64,000 bases of DNA from Martelella sp. HB161492 (GTDB lineage Bacteria > Pseudomonadota > Alphaproteobacteria > Rhizobiales > Rhizobiaceae), in assembly GCF_013184775.1 (NCBI RefSeq), contig NZ_JAATVV010000001.1, positions 310,001-374,000 on the forward strand, read 5' to 3'. A model generated the notes under the pieces. The model saw only the letters and a list, made by a program, of their open reading frames with translations. It did not search any database and was not told where the DNA came from. The position numbers were made by a program, and so were the translations under genes. Positions within the stretch are counted from its first letter, which is position 1. Each line of letters begins with the position of its first letter. This document shows, piece by piece, positions 52,992 through 61,515 of the stretch.

Positions 52992-54442
52992 CAGGAAAGC
53001 CTTTTCAGACAATCGAGCAGCATGTCGGCACGGTTGAGATTGATCATCTCCGGGGCGAGCTTAGCGATCCGCGCAAAGACGGCCGGGTCATCGCCGAAAT
53101 AATGCAGCATCGGCGTGATACCGCGCGCCCGGCACAGAGGGGCCTCTTCCTCCCAGTCTTCCAGCATTATCTCCGCGATCACCGGCTGTAGCCGGTCAAT
53201 CATCGCATCGATCGAACCATGATGGGCAATATTGGATTTCAGCCGCACATCCGGCGAGACCGCACGCATGCCGTCCATCAATGCCATATCGGCAGACCAG
53301 AAGAAGCACTGATCGAGAAAGTCCATCTGCCTGACAAGCGCGACAAGCTTTTCCGGCCGGACCGCCTTGTTCTCGATATACATCTGCCGCCCCCGCGCCT
53401 TGCAGAGCGCGATTGCCGCCTGCAGGGTTAGAACACTCTCACCGGCATAGAAGGGCGAGAACCAGCGCCCCGCGTCAACCCCTTCGAGTGCTGAAAGCGC
53501 GGTTTCAACCACAAAACCCGTCGCATCCGTGGTCCGGTCCAGCGTTTTGTCATGCAGGACCACAATGACGCCATCGGCGGTCTCGCGGACATCAAGCTCC
53601 AGTATGTCAGCGCCGAGATCATAGGCGAGAACAGCGGCGGCCTTCGTATTTTCCGGCGCCAGATGATTGACCCCGCGATGGCAGACAACCACCGTCCTTC
53701 GCGATGGCAGGGCCGAGAAGCCGCCGATCAGTTCCGGCTGGTTGGAACAGATGCCAAGCACCGGCAGGGTCACAAGATCTTCAAGCACCGCCGGCCTTTC
53801 CTCATGCCAGAGCACGATGCCGATCCCTTCGCCAGCGGCTCTTGCGATCAGTTCCGGCGTCACCAGATCCTGGGGCCGCTCGCTTGCCTTTTCCCAGCAC
53901 AGATGGATGATCCCGGCGCCGGTATCGCGTTGGGCCTCAAAAGGGTCTTCGCCTTTGCGCACCAGCACCGAGATCTGATAGCGGCTTCCGACCGCCGCCA
54001 TGGCACGAACCTCATCATGGTTGAAACTGCCGAAGACGGCGGCGTCAAAACCCCATTTCTCAAGCGCTGCGAGCGCCACGACGCCCGACCCCTTGCCCTT
54101 GATCTCGATATAGAGCGCCTGATCGCGCTGCCGTGCCAGATCCACCACGTCACGCAATGTCGGAACGCCCGGCACATCCCGCCGCAAGGTCTGAAAATCC
54201 GTGTCCGCAATCACATGCGCGATGCCGAACACGGCCTCGGTCGAGGCATCATGCGAGATGACCGGCACGCCATCGGCGGTCAGATGCACATCGATTTCCC
54301 ACATGTCGGCGCCGAGATCAGCCGCCGCCGCATAGGCGTGAAGCGTATTCTCGGTCGCATGCGCCGAGGCGCCGCGATGGGCGATGACGGACGGGCGTCC
54401 GGCGAAACGCCTCGCCGGCCACAACTGATCGATCGCGGTCAT
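52991..54442 (-). CDS. Double-domain glycerophosphodiester phosphodiesterase
   Basis: A 483-residue protein with two GDPD domains in tandem, twice the usual length. Domain 1 (about 15-245) starts with AHRGASAHATENTLHAY and has EIDVHLTADGVPVISHD, but its LDRTT-like stretch is degenerate (ASTEAVFG). Domain 2 (about 249-483) has CHRGVNHLAPENT and the complete ELDVRETADGVIVVLHDKTLDRTTDATG, so it is the likely active half. No signal peptide is present, so it acts in the cytoplasm after transport. It abuts the ABC ATPase gene (stop next to start) and overlaps lacI. The substrate could be a glycerophosphodiester or a sugar phosphodiester. Confidence 0.9.
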   Translation of the reverse strand: MTAIDQLWPARRFAGRPSVIAHRGASAHATENTLHAYAAAADLGADMWEIDVHLTADGVPVISHDASTEAVFGIAHVIADTDFQTLRRDVPGVPTLRDVVDLARQRDQALYIEIKGKGSGVVALAALEKWGFDAAVFGSFNHDEVRAMAAVGSRYQISVLVRKGEDPFEAQRDTGAGIIHLCWEKASERPQDLVTPELIARAAGEGIGIVLWHEERPAVLEDLVTLPVLGICSNQPELIGGFSALPSRRTVVVCHRGVNHLAPENTKAAAVLAYDLGADILELDVRETADGVIVVLHDKTLDRTTDATGFVVETALSALEGVDAGRWFSPFYAGESVLTLQAAIALCKARGRQMYIENKAVRPEKLVALVRQMDFLDQCFFWSADMALMDGMRAVSPDVRLKSNIAHHGSIDAMIDRLQPVIAEIMLEDWEEEAPLCRARGITPMLHYFGDDPAVFARIAKLAPEMINLNRADMLLDCLKRLS

Positions 54443-55501
54443 TCAGAGCCTCGCACCGGACTCGTCGAAAACGAGGACGTGATCTGTGTTGACCTTCCAA
54501 GAGACGGAATCGCCCATGCCGACATCGGACCGTACCGGCTGGATCGACCGAAGCATCACGCCGGGGCCGACCTCGACATCGAACAGCATTTCACGGCCCT
54601 GCGGCTCGATGAAGCGCACCCGCCCGTCAAGCGTCGCATTGCCATCCAGGCCAAAGAATTCCGGGCGGATGCCGAGCGCGATCGTCTTGCCCGTTTCGAT
54701 GCCGCGAAGCCGTTCGGGAAGCGGCATCGAGATGCCTTGTTCCATCGCGAAGACGCCGTCGCCATCGGTCCTGCCATCGAGAAAGACGATCGGCGGATTG
54801 CCGAGAAAGCCTGCGACGAAACGGTTTTCCGGCTCGCGATACATGTCCGTGGGCCGTGCGATCTGCAGGATCTCACCCTTGTTCATGATGGCGACGCGGT
54901 CACACATCGACATGGCTTCGACCTGATCATGGGTGACGAGGATGGCGGTGATGCCGGTCTCAAGCTGGATGCGGCGGATTTCCGAGCGCATCTCGAGACG
55001 AAGCTTGGCATCGAGATTGGCGAGCGGCTCATCGAGCAGCAGCACATCCGGACGGCGGACGATGGCGCGGGCCAGCGCCACGCGCTGCTGCTGACCGCCG
55101 GAAAGCTGGGCGGGCCGGCGCTGCAGCAGTTCCTCGATATGGATCAGCTCGGCGATCTCGCGCACGGCACGGTCGATCTCCGCCTTCTCCTTCTTCTGCA
55201 CTTCCAGCGGAAAGGCGATGTTCTCATGGACGGTCATATGCGGATAGAGCGCGTAGTTCTGGAACACCACGCCGACATTGCGCTTCTGCGAGGGAAGGTT
55301 GGAAACATCCTGATCACCAAAGAGGATGCGCCCGCCATTGACCCGGTGGATGCCGCAGATGGCGAAGAGCGTTGTCGACTTGCCGCAGCCGGAGGGGCCG
55401 AGCAGCGCCAGCATCTCGCCGTCCTCGACGGTCAGGTTCATGTTCTCGATGACTTTGACGTCGTCGAAGGTCTTGGTGAAATTGTCGAGTACGAGACGCA
55501 T
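54443..55501 (-). CDS. CUT1 sugar ABC transporter ATPase (UgpC/MalK type)
   Basis: A 352-residue ATPase. It has Walker A GPSGCGKST (residues ~34-42), the Q-loop VGVVFQNYALYPHMTV, signature LSGGQQQR, Walker B DVLLLDEPLANLDAKLR and switch His VTHDQVEAMSM. A C-terminal ~115-residue TOBE/MalK-like regulatory domain follows. The start (55501) overlaps the preceding permease stop by one base (TAATG). UgpC-like ATPases serve glycerol-3-phosphate, glycerophosphodiester and sugar uptake, consistent with the adjoining phosphodiesterase. Confidence 0.93.
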   Translation of the reverse strand: MRLVLDNFTKTFDDVKVIENMNLTVEDGEMLALLGPSGCGKSTTLFAICGIHRVNGGRILFGDQDVSNLPSQKRNVGVVFQNYALYPHMTVHENIAFPLEVQKKEKAEIDRAVREIAELIHIEELLQRRPAQLSGGQQQRVALARAIVRRPDVLLLDEPLANLDAKLRLEMRSEIRRIQLETGITAILVTHDQVEAMSMCDRVAIMNKGEILQIARPTDMYREPENRFVAGFLGNPPIVFLDGRTDGDGVFAMEQGISMPLPERLRGIETGKTIALGIRPEFFGLDGNATLDGRVRFIEPQGREMLFDVEVGPGVMLRSIQPVRSDVGMGDSVSWKVNTDHVLVFDESGARL

Positions 55502-56325
55502 TAGCCCTTCGTGCCTCCGTTGAAGATGTTCATGAGCCGGTTCTGGAAAAGGACGAAGAGAATGAGCACCGGCAGGGTGTAGAAAAGGCCGACGGACTGG
55601 AACAGCGAGAAGTCATAGCCGATACTGTCCGTGGAGCCGAGTTTTGACAGCAGCACTGACAGGACCTGGAAATTGGCACTCGGCGCCAGGATCCGTGGCA
55701 GCAGGAACTCGCTCCAGCCGTCGAGAAAGGCAAAGACACCGAGCGCAACGAAGCCGGGTTTGACCTGGGGCAGGACCAGACGCCGCCAGACGGTAAAGCG
55801 GCTGGCGCCATCCTGAACGCCGGCCATCTCGATTTCCCAAGGAACAGCGTCGTAAAAGCCCTTCATGATCCAGACGCCAAAGGGCAGCATCAGTGCGCCC
55901 TTGACCAGAATGACCCCGGTCATGGTGTTGTAGAGACCGGTGAAATTCAGCACCAGAAAGATGCCGATCAGCAGCGTGACCGCCGGAAATGCATGCAGCA
56001 CCAGAAGGCCGCCCAGAAAGAAGGAACGGAATGGCAGGTTGAGACGCGACAGCGCATATCCACCGGTTGACGAAATCGCCAGAACGAACACCACCATGGT
56101 GGCGCCCAGAATGAAGGAGTTGCGCGTCGCCAGCCAGACATTGCCGGCAACGGTCGGATCGAAAAGAAAGCGCCAGTGTTTCAGTGTGAATTCGTTCGGA
56201 AACAGCGCCCCGGGCGGGGTGATCGAAAAGGTGTCGATCACCAGGAAGGCATACATGATGATGATCGGCGCGCTTAGGATCAGGAGAACGAGGATCACCG
56301 GCAGCATCTTGAAATTGCGGGTCAT
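55501..56325 (-). CDS. CUT1 ABC transporter permease (MalG type)
   Basis: A 274-residue inner-membrane protein with six predicted helices. It has the EAA motif near residue 170 (EIEMAGVQDGASRFTVWRRLVLPQVKPGFVALGVFAFLDGWSEFL). The N-terminus MTRNFKMLPVILVLLILSAPIIIMYAFLVIDTFSI is MalG/UgpE-like. It lies 10 bp after the MalF-type permease and overlaps the ATPase start, so the three transporter genes form one translational unit. Confidence 0.92.
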   Translation of the reverse strand: MTRNFKMLPVILVLLILSAPIIIMYAFLVIDTFSITPPGALFPNEFTLKHWRFLFDPTVAGNVWLATRNSFILGATMVVFVLAISSTGGYALSRLNLPFRSFFLGGLLVLHAFPAVTLLIGIFLVLNFTGLYNTMTGVILVKGALMLPFGVWIMKGFYDAVPWEIEMAGVQDGASRFTVWRRLVLPQVKPGFVALGVFAFLDGWSEFLLPRILAPSANFQVLSVLLSKLGSTDSIGYDFSLFQSVGLFYTLPVLILFVLFQNRLMNIFNGGTKG

Positions 56326-56335
56326 GGCGGTCTCC

Positions 56336-57649
56336 TCAGAATTCGATCTTCGGTCGTGAGACCAGCTCGTTGAACTTGAAGAGCCTCAGATAGACGATCG
56401 ACAGCAAAAGCCCGATGACAACCAGCACCAGCGCCATCGCCGCGCCGAGCCCGTATTGCAGGTTGCCGGTATAGTTGAAAAGCGCGGTCTGGAAGGTTTC
56501 AAGCGCCCAGACCATGGTCGATTTGCCCGGACCGCCATTGGTCGTCAGCCAGATCAGGTCATAGGACGAGAGCAGCGACAGCGTCTGATAGGAGGTGACG
56601 AACAGGATCGGCCAGCGAAGCTGCGGCAGGATGATGCGGCGAACCTGCTGCAAGCGGTTTGCCCCGTCCACTTCGGACGCCCAGAGCTGCTGCACCGGAA
56701 TGGCGCGCAGCGCGCCGGAAAACAGGATCATGCCGAAGGAGGCGCCGATAAAGCCGTTGGCGCAGATCATGATCACCCAGGCGGAGCCGATCGAACCTGT
56801 CATATAGTTGAAGCTCGGCAGGCCGATGACATGGGCGAGCGTCGGCAGGAAGCCCGAATCCCAGGTGAACCACTTCCACAGCACCGCATAGATGACGACC
56901 GGCGTGATTCGCGGCAGAAGCCAGAGAGCGGAGAAAAGCCCCGTCACCTGCTTCGGCAGATAGAACATCAAAAGCGCGAGCACGAGGCCGAGGGTCACGT
57001 TGAAGAAAGCAAGCGTGAACCCGACATAAAGCACGGTATTGAGCACCAGCCGCAAGGTTTCCGGCTGGCTGGCGAGCTTGCGGAAATTGTCGGTGGTCAT
57101 CACCGGGCCGGTATAGGATCGCTTGACGATCATGTCGCGCGTCTCCTGCTTCACCTCCGGCGCAACGGCCGTCAGCATCGCCGAAAGCTGATCGGCAGAA
57201 GCGTAACGGATATTGACAGCTGTCTCGGTGAAGGCCTTCTGCGCATCCTTGAGGGCGCGCGGCGAACGCGGCGCCGATTTCAGTCCGCGCAGGGCCTTTT
57301 CGAAATCGCGGGCGCTGGTGAAGCTTTGCCCCGAAAGCGTGGTGCCGATGTCGTCGGCAAACCTGCTGTCGATGCCCGCAGCCTTCGCGGCCGCAACGCT
57401 GTCGGCATCGACGCGATAGGTCTCGCGCGAAACCGCATCAAGCACAGCCTGATCAACACCTTCGGCCTTCAGGTCGCGGATGAGGTTCGGCGTCAGCACA
57501 TAGTCGCCTTTGCCGATCCCGGTCGAGGTCGACATGTTGGTGAAGGAGAAATAGCCGGTGAAAATCACCGGAAGAATGAAAAAGGCCGCCAGGAGGATCA
57601 GGGTCGGAGCGAGAAACGCCAATCCCATCAGGCTCGTTCTGTGTCGCAT
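56336..57649 (-). CDS. CUT1 ABC transporter permease (MalF type) with large periplasmic loop
   Basis: A 437-residue permease, about 130 longer than ordinary UgpA-type subunits. After the first helix (SLMGLAFLAPTLILLAAFFILPVIFTGYFSF) comes a hydrophilic, helical insert of about 160 residues (roughly 55-215). The remaining helices then include the EAA loop SEVDGANRLQQVRRIILPQLRWP. The insert sits where E. coli MalF carries its periplasmic P2 domain, which contacts the binding protein. I start at 57649 (MRHRTSL), because the longer frame would read through an intergenic hairpin. Confidence 0.9.
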   Translation of the reverse strand: MRHRTSLMGLAFLAPTLILLAAFFILPVIFTGYFSFTNMSTSTGIGKGDYVLTPNLIRDLKAEGVDQAVLDAVSRETYRVDADSVAAAKAAGIDSRFADDIGTTLSGQSFTSARDFEKALRGLKSAPRSPRALKDAQKAFTETAVNIRYASADQLSAMLTAVAPEVKQETRDMIVKRSYTGPVMTTDNFRKLASQPETLRLVLNTVLYVGFTLAFFNVTLGLVLALLMFYLPKQVTGLFSALWLLPRITPVVIYAVLWKWFTWDSGFLPTLAHVIGLPSFNYMTGSIGSAWVIMICANGFIGASFGMILFSGALRAIPVQQLWASEVDGANRLQQVRRIILPQLRWPILFVTSYQTLSLLSSYDLIWLTTNGGPGKSTMVWALETFQTALFNYTGNLQYGLGAAMALVLVVIGLLLSIVYLRLFKFNELVSRPKIEF

Positions 57650-57662
57650 TGCTTTGCCCGCA

Positions 57663-57699
57663 GAGAAAAGGAAAGGAACCGGCGGGTGCCGCCGGTTCC
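57663..57699 (-). terminator. Attenuating hairpin between binding protein and permease
   Basis: On the minus strand an 11-bp perfect stem (GGAACCGGCGG / CCGCCGGTTCC) with a three-base loop is followed by TTTCCTTTTCT. It lies just after the binding-protein stop. Partial termination here would keep binding protein in excess over the membrane subunits. Confidence 0.78.
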
Positions 57700-57713
57700 G
57701 GATCAACCAGCCA

Positions 57714-59066
57714 TCAGCGGATGATGATGCCGTCGCCGAAATCGGCCTGAACCTTGGTCTTCAGCTCGTCGACAGCCTGTTCCGGCGTCAGCGAACCGGT
57801 CCAGACGGACTGCAGGTCGGCGAAATAATCGTTCTGATAGAGACCGACATTGACGTTGTTGGGAACCGAGTTGACGTCAGGCAGGAAGGCACTCGCCTCG
57901 GAAAGCCACTTGTCATTGGCGTAAAGCGGAACCTTGACCTCGTCCTCGCCGATCGCCAGATGGCCGGACTTGACGGCGTGAAGCGCGTTCAGTTCCGGGT
58001 TCGAGGCGATCTCGATCAGCTGGGCGGCGATTTCCGCGTCATCCTCGCTGCCGAGCGATGACACCATGTAGACGAGCGGATGGGTGATCGAATTGGCGCG
58101 GCCATCCTTGTCGCCGGCCGGGATCAGCGTCGCCTGCACGTTGTCAAAGAAGTTCTCCATGTTGTTGGTACCCGTCCACTGGGCATAGTGCCAGGAACCG
58201 CCCATCCAGGCACCATACTTGTAGGCGGCAACGGAAGCGTGCCAGGTGTCCCAGGGCAGGCCGAGATAGGTCGAGGAAACGACACCATCCTTCACCGCAT
58301 CGGCGATGAACTGATAGGCCTTGGTCATGGCGGCGGCGTCGAGCACCAGCTTGCCTGTTTCGGGATCGGCAATCACACCACCGAAGGACTGGTAGAACTG
58401 CCACTGGTCGAGACCGTTGGTCGGACGCGGGCCAAAGCCATTGCCGGCCTCGACGGCACCGGCGTCCTGCTCCTTCTTCAGCACATCGACCATGTCATAC
58501 ATGGTGAATTCGCCGCTCTTGACCTTTTCCGGCAGCGCCGCGATCTGGTCGTCGCTCCAGCCGATCGCCTTCAGTGCCGGGATATTCCAGAACATGATGC
58601 GGGCTTCAGCGTCTTGCGGAACCGCCCAGACCTGACCGTTGACGGTCGCGACGTCCCAGAGGTTCTGGTAGATCTGGCTCAGCGGATAGGTGTCGAGATA
58701 GACATAATCCTCGATCGGACGCAGCAGGCCGGCCTGGGCCCAAGGCGCGATGTCGTCATGGCCGGCGACGATGATGTTGGGGCCGTTGCCCGCTTCACCA
58801 GCCAGCGTCACGGCCTGACGGAAGTCATCCCAGCCCGACCAGACCTGCTTTTCGACGGTGACCGTCGTGTCGTCGCCACGGATGGCAGCTTCGCGGTTAA
58901 ATATGTCGGCGGCGATTTCAATGTTGTCGACGCGGTAGTTGGCGCTGTCGCCAGTGCCACCGGCCCATACGGTGATGGTGTGGTCTTCGGCTGCTGCGGA
59001 AAGCGCGGTGCCGGCGAGAAGCGCCGCGGCAATGGCAAATCGCTTGGTGAAATTCGTGATGGTCAT
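57714..59066 (-). CDS. CUT1 ABC transporter sugar-binding protein
   Basis: A 450-residue periplasmic solute-binding protein of the SBP_bac_1/MalE family. The signal peptide is near residues 1-25 (MTITNFTKRFAIAAALLAGTALSAAA), followed by EDHTITVWAGGTGDSANYRVDNIEIAADIFN. Trp- and Tyr-rich stretches (WDVATVNGQVWAVPQDAEARIMFWN, LPWDTWHASVAAYKYGAWMGGSWHYAQWTG) suit sugar stacking. I choose the ATG at 59066, after GCAGGA. It is the first gene of the seven-gene operon, directly behind two LacI-type operators. The ligand is unknown; context suggests a phosphodiester-containing sugar or glycerol conjugate. Confidence 0.9.
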   Translation of the reverse strand: MTITNFTKRFAIAAALLAGTALSAAAEDHTITVWAGGTGDSANYRVDNIEIAADIFNREAAIRGDDTTVTVEKQVWSGWDDFRQAVTLAGEAGNGPNIIVAGHDDIAPWAQAGLLRPIEDYVYLDTYPLSQIYQNLWDVATVNGQVWAVPQDAEARIMFWNIPALKAIGWSDDQIAALPEKVKSGEFTMYDMVDVLKKEQDAGAVEAGNGFGPRPTNGLDQWQFYQSFGGVIADPETGKLVLDAAAMTKAYQFIADAVKDGVVSSTYLGLPWDTWHASVAAYKYGAWMGGSWHYAQWTGTNNMENFFDNVQATLIPAGDKDGRANSITHPLVYMVSSLGSEDDAEIAAQLIEIASNPELNALHAVKSGHLAIGEDEVKVPLYANDKWLSEASAFLPDVNSVPNNVNVGLYQNDYFADLQSVWTGSLTPEQAVDELKTKVQADFGDGIIIR

Positions 59067-59093
59067 AACGGTCCTGCCCATTTGGTGTCCGGT

Positions 59094-59133
59094 TTTGCAC
59101 GCGCGTGCAAACAATATTGCACGCGTTTGCAAT
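59094..59133. promoter_or_regulatory. Two LacI-type operators before the phosphodiester operon
   Basis: Operator 1 is the perfect 18-bp palindrome TTTGCACGCGCGTGCAAA (59094-59111). Operator 2 is ATTGCACGCGTTTGCAAT (59116-59133), with two mismatched pairs. The centres are 22 bp apart, about two helical turns, and both carry the central CG typical of LacI/GalR sites. They lie 28-67 bp before the binding-protein start, suiting repression by the LacI protein encoded in the operon. The rest of 59134-59426 shows no gene or site that I can support. Confidence 0.85.
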
Positions 59134-59426
59134 GCCCTTATGAACCCGGTACGCGACAGAAAGATTTCAGCTTTTTGAAACTTTTCCGACAGGCGGGAGA
59201 CTATTCCGCCTCACCCGCAAATGTTGCAGTGAAATGGCAAAACGGGCAGCGCAGCGCACCACCCGTCAGACTGTTGACGAAGCTTTGCAATACCCACTGG
59301 CGTCATGGCTGTGCCTGACACAGCTATCCATCAGCCATGCGTCTGCACGGCGAAAGCGCCTTTCAGTCCAATGTCCTGAAGAGCCTGGATCCCCGTGGAC
59401 CAAGCACGGGGATGACGATGGCGGGC

Positions 59427-60623
59427 TCAGCGGTCCAGGGCCGCGACAATGCCACGCAGTTCGGCAAGCCCCTTGAGCCGGCCGATGGCCGGATAGCCGG
59501 GCTGGGCCTGGCGCGCCTGATCATCGAGAATATCGAGACCGTGATCAGGGCGGAAAGGAATGTTCCAGTCCGACCTTCCGGCTGCCTTTCTCTTGTTTTC
59601 CTCGGCAAGAGCGGCCGCCACCAGCGCCACCATGTCGGTATCTCCGCCGAGATGTTCCGATTCATAGAAGGAACCGCGAATATTGCCGGTCTCGCGCTTC
59701 ACATTGCGCAGATGCAGGAAATGGACCCGGTCGCCCAGCCGCTCCATCATGCCGGGCAGATCATTGTCGGGCCTGGCGCCGAGCGAACCGGAGCAGAGCG
59801 TGATGCCATTGGCCGGGATATCGACGGCCTCCATCAACGCCTTGTAGTCGGCTTCCGTCGACATCACCCGCGGCAGGCCAAGCAGACCGAACGGCGGATC
59901 GTCGGGATGGCAGCAGAGCCGGATGCCAAGTCCCTCGGCCACCGGCGCGACCTCTTCCAGAAAGGCAATGAAATTTGCCCGAAGACCGTCCGGCGACATT
60001 TTCGCATATTCGCCGAGGTGCAGACGCACATCATCCAGCGAAAAGCTTTCAGCCGAACCCGGCAGGCCGAAGACGACATTCTTCGAAAGCTCGGCCTTTC
60101 GCGCATCGCTCATGGCGGCAAAGCGCGTCGCGGCCAGCGCCTGAATGTCGTCGGGGAAATCCTCCACCGCGCCAGCACGTTTGAGAATATGGATATCGAA
60201 AGCAGCAAAATCGGCATAGTCGAAGCGCATGCAGGTGGCGCCCGATGACAGGCGATAGGCCAGATCCGTGCGGGTCCAGTCCAGAACCGGCATGAAATTA
60301 TAGCAGATGATCTTGATTCCGGCGCTTGCGAGATTTTCCATCGAGACCTTGTAGTTCTCGATATGGCTGCGCCAGTCGCCCTTCTGCTTCTTGATGTCTT
60401 CTGAAACCGGCAGGCTTTCGACAACCTCCCATTTCAGACCAGAGGCGGCGCCGTCGCGCATTTTTCCCAGTTCATCCTGGCGTTTGGCGATTTCCGCCGG
60501 CGTCCAGACCGCGCCCGTCGGCACATGATGCAGTGCCGTGACCACACCTTCGACGCCTGCCTGCAACATGTCATCGACCGATACCCGGTCAACCGGGCCG
60601 AACCAACGCCAGGTCTGCCTCAT
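59427..60623 (-). CDS. uxuA: D-mannonate dehydratase UxuA
   Basis: UxuA dehydrates D-mannonate to 2-keto-3-deoxygluconate in glucuronate breakdown, using Fe2+/Mn2+ in a TIM barrel. The 398-residue protein has the family N-terminus MRQTWRWFGPVDRVSVDDMLQAGVEGVVTALHHVPTGAVW. It also has metal and substrate blocks LCCHPDDPPFGLLGLPRVMST, NGITLCSGSLGARPDNDL, VHFLHLRNVKRE and FRPDHGLDILDD. The gene is divergent from a GntR regulator and TRAP transporter. KdgT elsewhere in the window transports its product. Confidence 0.95.
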   Translation of the reverse strand: MRQTWRWFGPVDRVSVDDMLQAGVEGVVTALHHVPTGAVWTPAEIAKRQDELGKMRDGAASGLKWEVVESLPVSEDIKKQKGDWRSHIENYKVSMENLASAGIKIICYNFMPVLDWTRTDLAYRLSSGATCMRFDYADFAAFDIHILKRAGAVEDFPDDIQALAATRFAAMSDARKAELSKNVVFGLPGSAESFSLDDVRLHLGEYAKMSPDGLRANFIAFLEEVAPVAEGLGIRLCCHPDDPPFGLLGLPRVMSTEADYKALMEAVDIPANGITLCSGSLGARPDNDLPGMMERLGDRVHFLHLRNVKRETGNIRGSFYESEHLGGDTDMVALVAAALAEENKRKAAGRSDWNIPFRPDHGLDILDDQARQAQPGYPAIGRLKGLAELRGIVAALDR

Positions 60624-60777
60624 CCTACTCTCCCTGCTTCGTTTCTCATTATGTCTGACAGCCCGTCCGCATCATAGGCAACGCACTGACCGCCTCCACA
60701 TCTGTTTCTTACCACTCTCAATGCCTGTTGACTAGTATGGAAGTATGGTGCAACATCCTTATCAGGAGGAAGACGCG

Positions 60778-61479
60778 ATGACAGAGACCATTCTGCCCTT
60801 TCCGGCATCGATCGAGCCCAGCGGCCCCGTCGCCGCTCAGCTGCATGTCATCCTGCGCGACCTCATTCTCAGAAATGAGCTGCCGCCTGGCACGCGGCTT
60901 TCAGAATCGGAGATTGCAGCCCGTTTTTCGGTCAGCCGCCAGCCGGTGCGTGAGGCATTCATCAAGCTTTCGGAGGAAGGCCTGCTGGAGATCCGCCCGC
61001 AGCGCGGCTCCTTTGTCCGCCGGATCTCGCAGGCCGCCGTCATGGATGCGCGCTTCGTGCGCGAGGCGATTGAAGCCGACATCGTCCGCCTTCTCGCCCG
61101 CAAGCCGGATTCCGCCGTGGTTGCCGATCTGCGCGCCCAGCTGGTGCGGCAGAAGGACGCTGCGCGCAATGATGCCAACGCTTTCATCAAGCTCGATGAA
61201 TTGTTTCACCGCACGCTTGCCGAAGCCGCCGGCAAGAAGCGCGCCTGGGAATTGCTTGAAGGGCTGAAGGTGCAGATGGACCGGGTACGCTATCTGTCGC
61301 TGTTGCGCTTTCCCATGCTCAAGCTCACCGCCCAGCACGAAGCCGTGGTCGATGCCATCGAGGCCTCCGACCAGACATCGGCGGAAACCGCGATCCGCGG
61401 GCATCTGCGCGAGATCCTCAGCGATCTGCCAGCCATTTTCGGCGATAAGCCGGAATTCTTCGAGGACCAGAGGGACTGA
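60778..61479 (+). CDS. GntR-family regulator, FCD domain
   Basis: A 233-residue GntR/FadR-type repressor. The winged helix is at ~15-80 (GPVAAQLHVILRDLILRNELPPGTRLSESEIAARFSVSRQPVREAFIKLSEEGLLEIRPQRGSFV), and the FCD ligand domain (~95-225) carries conserved metal-binding Asp/His (LDELFHRTLAEAAG, QHEAVVDAIEA). AGGAGG precedes the ATG at 60778. FCD regulators next to uxuA and TRAP genes typically respond to uronates such as mannonate or glucuronate. The 154-bp divergent region has two copies of TATGG spaced 9 bp apart (60736-60756), a possible site. Confidence 0.9.
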   Translation: MTETILPFPASIEPSGPVAAQLHVILRDLILRNELPPGTRLSESEIAARFSVSRQPVREAFIKLSEEGLLEIRPQRGSFVRRISQAAVMDARFVREAIEADIVRLLARKPDSAVVADLRAQLVRQKDAARNDANAFIKLDELFHRTLAEAAGKKRAWELLEGLKVQMDRVRYLSLLRFPMLKLTAQHEAVVDAIEASDQTSAETAIRGHLREILSDLPAIFGDKPEFFEDQRD

Positions 61480-61515
61480 TCCTTTTCATGCGTTATCATC
61501 AAAGGGAGGACTTGG

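Noticed and set aside
53552-55504. 650-codon open frame antisense to GDPD and the ABC ATPase
   Set aside because: Spans two well-supported genes on the other strand; the translated sequence is low-complexity His/Asp/Arg-rich, typical of antisense frames.
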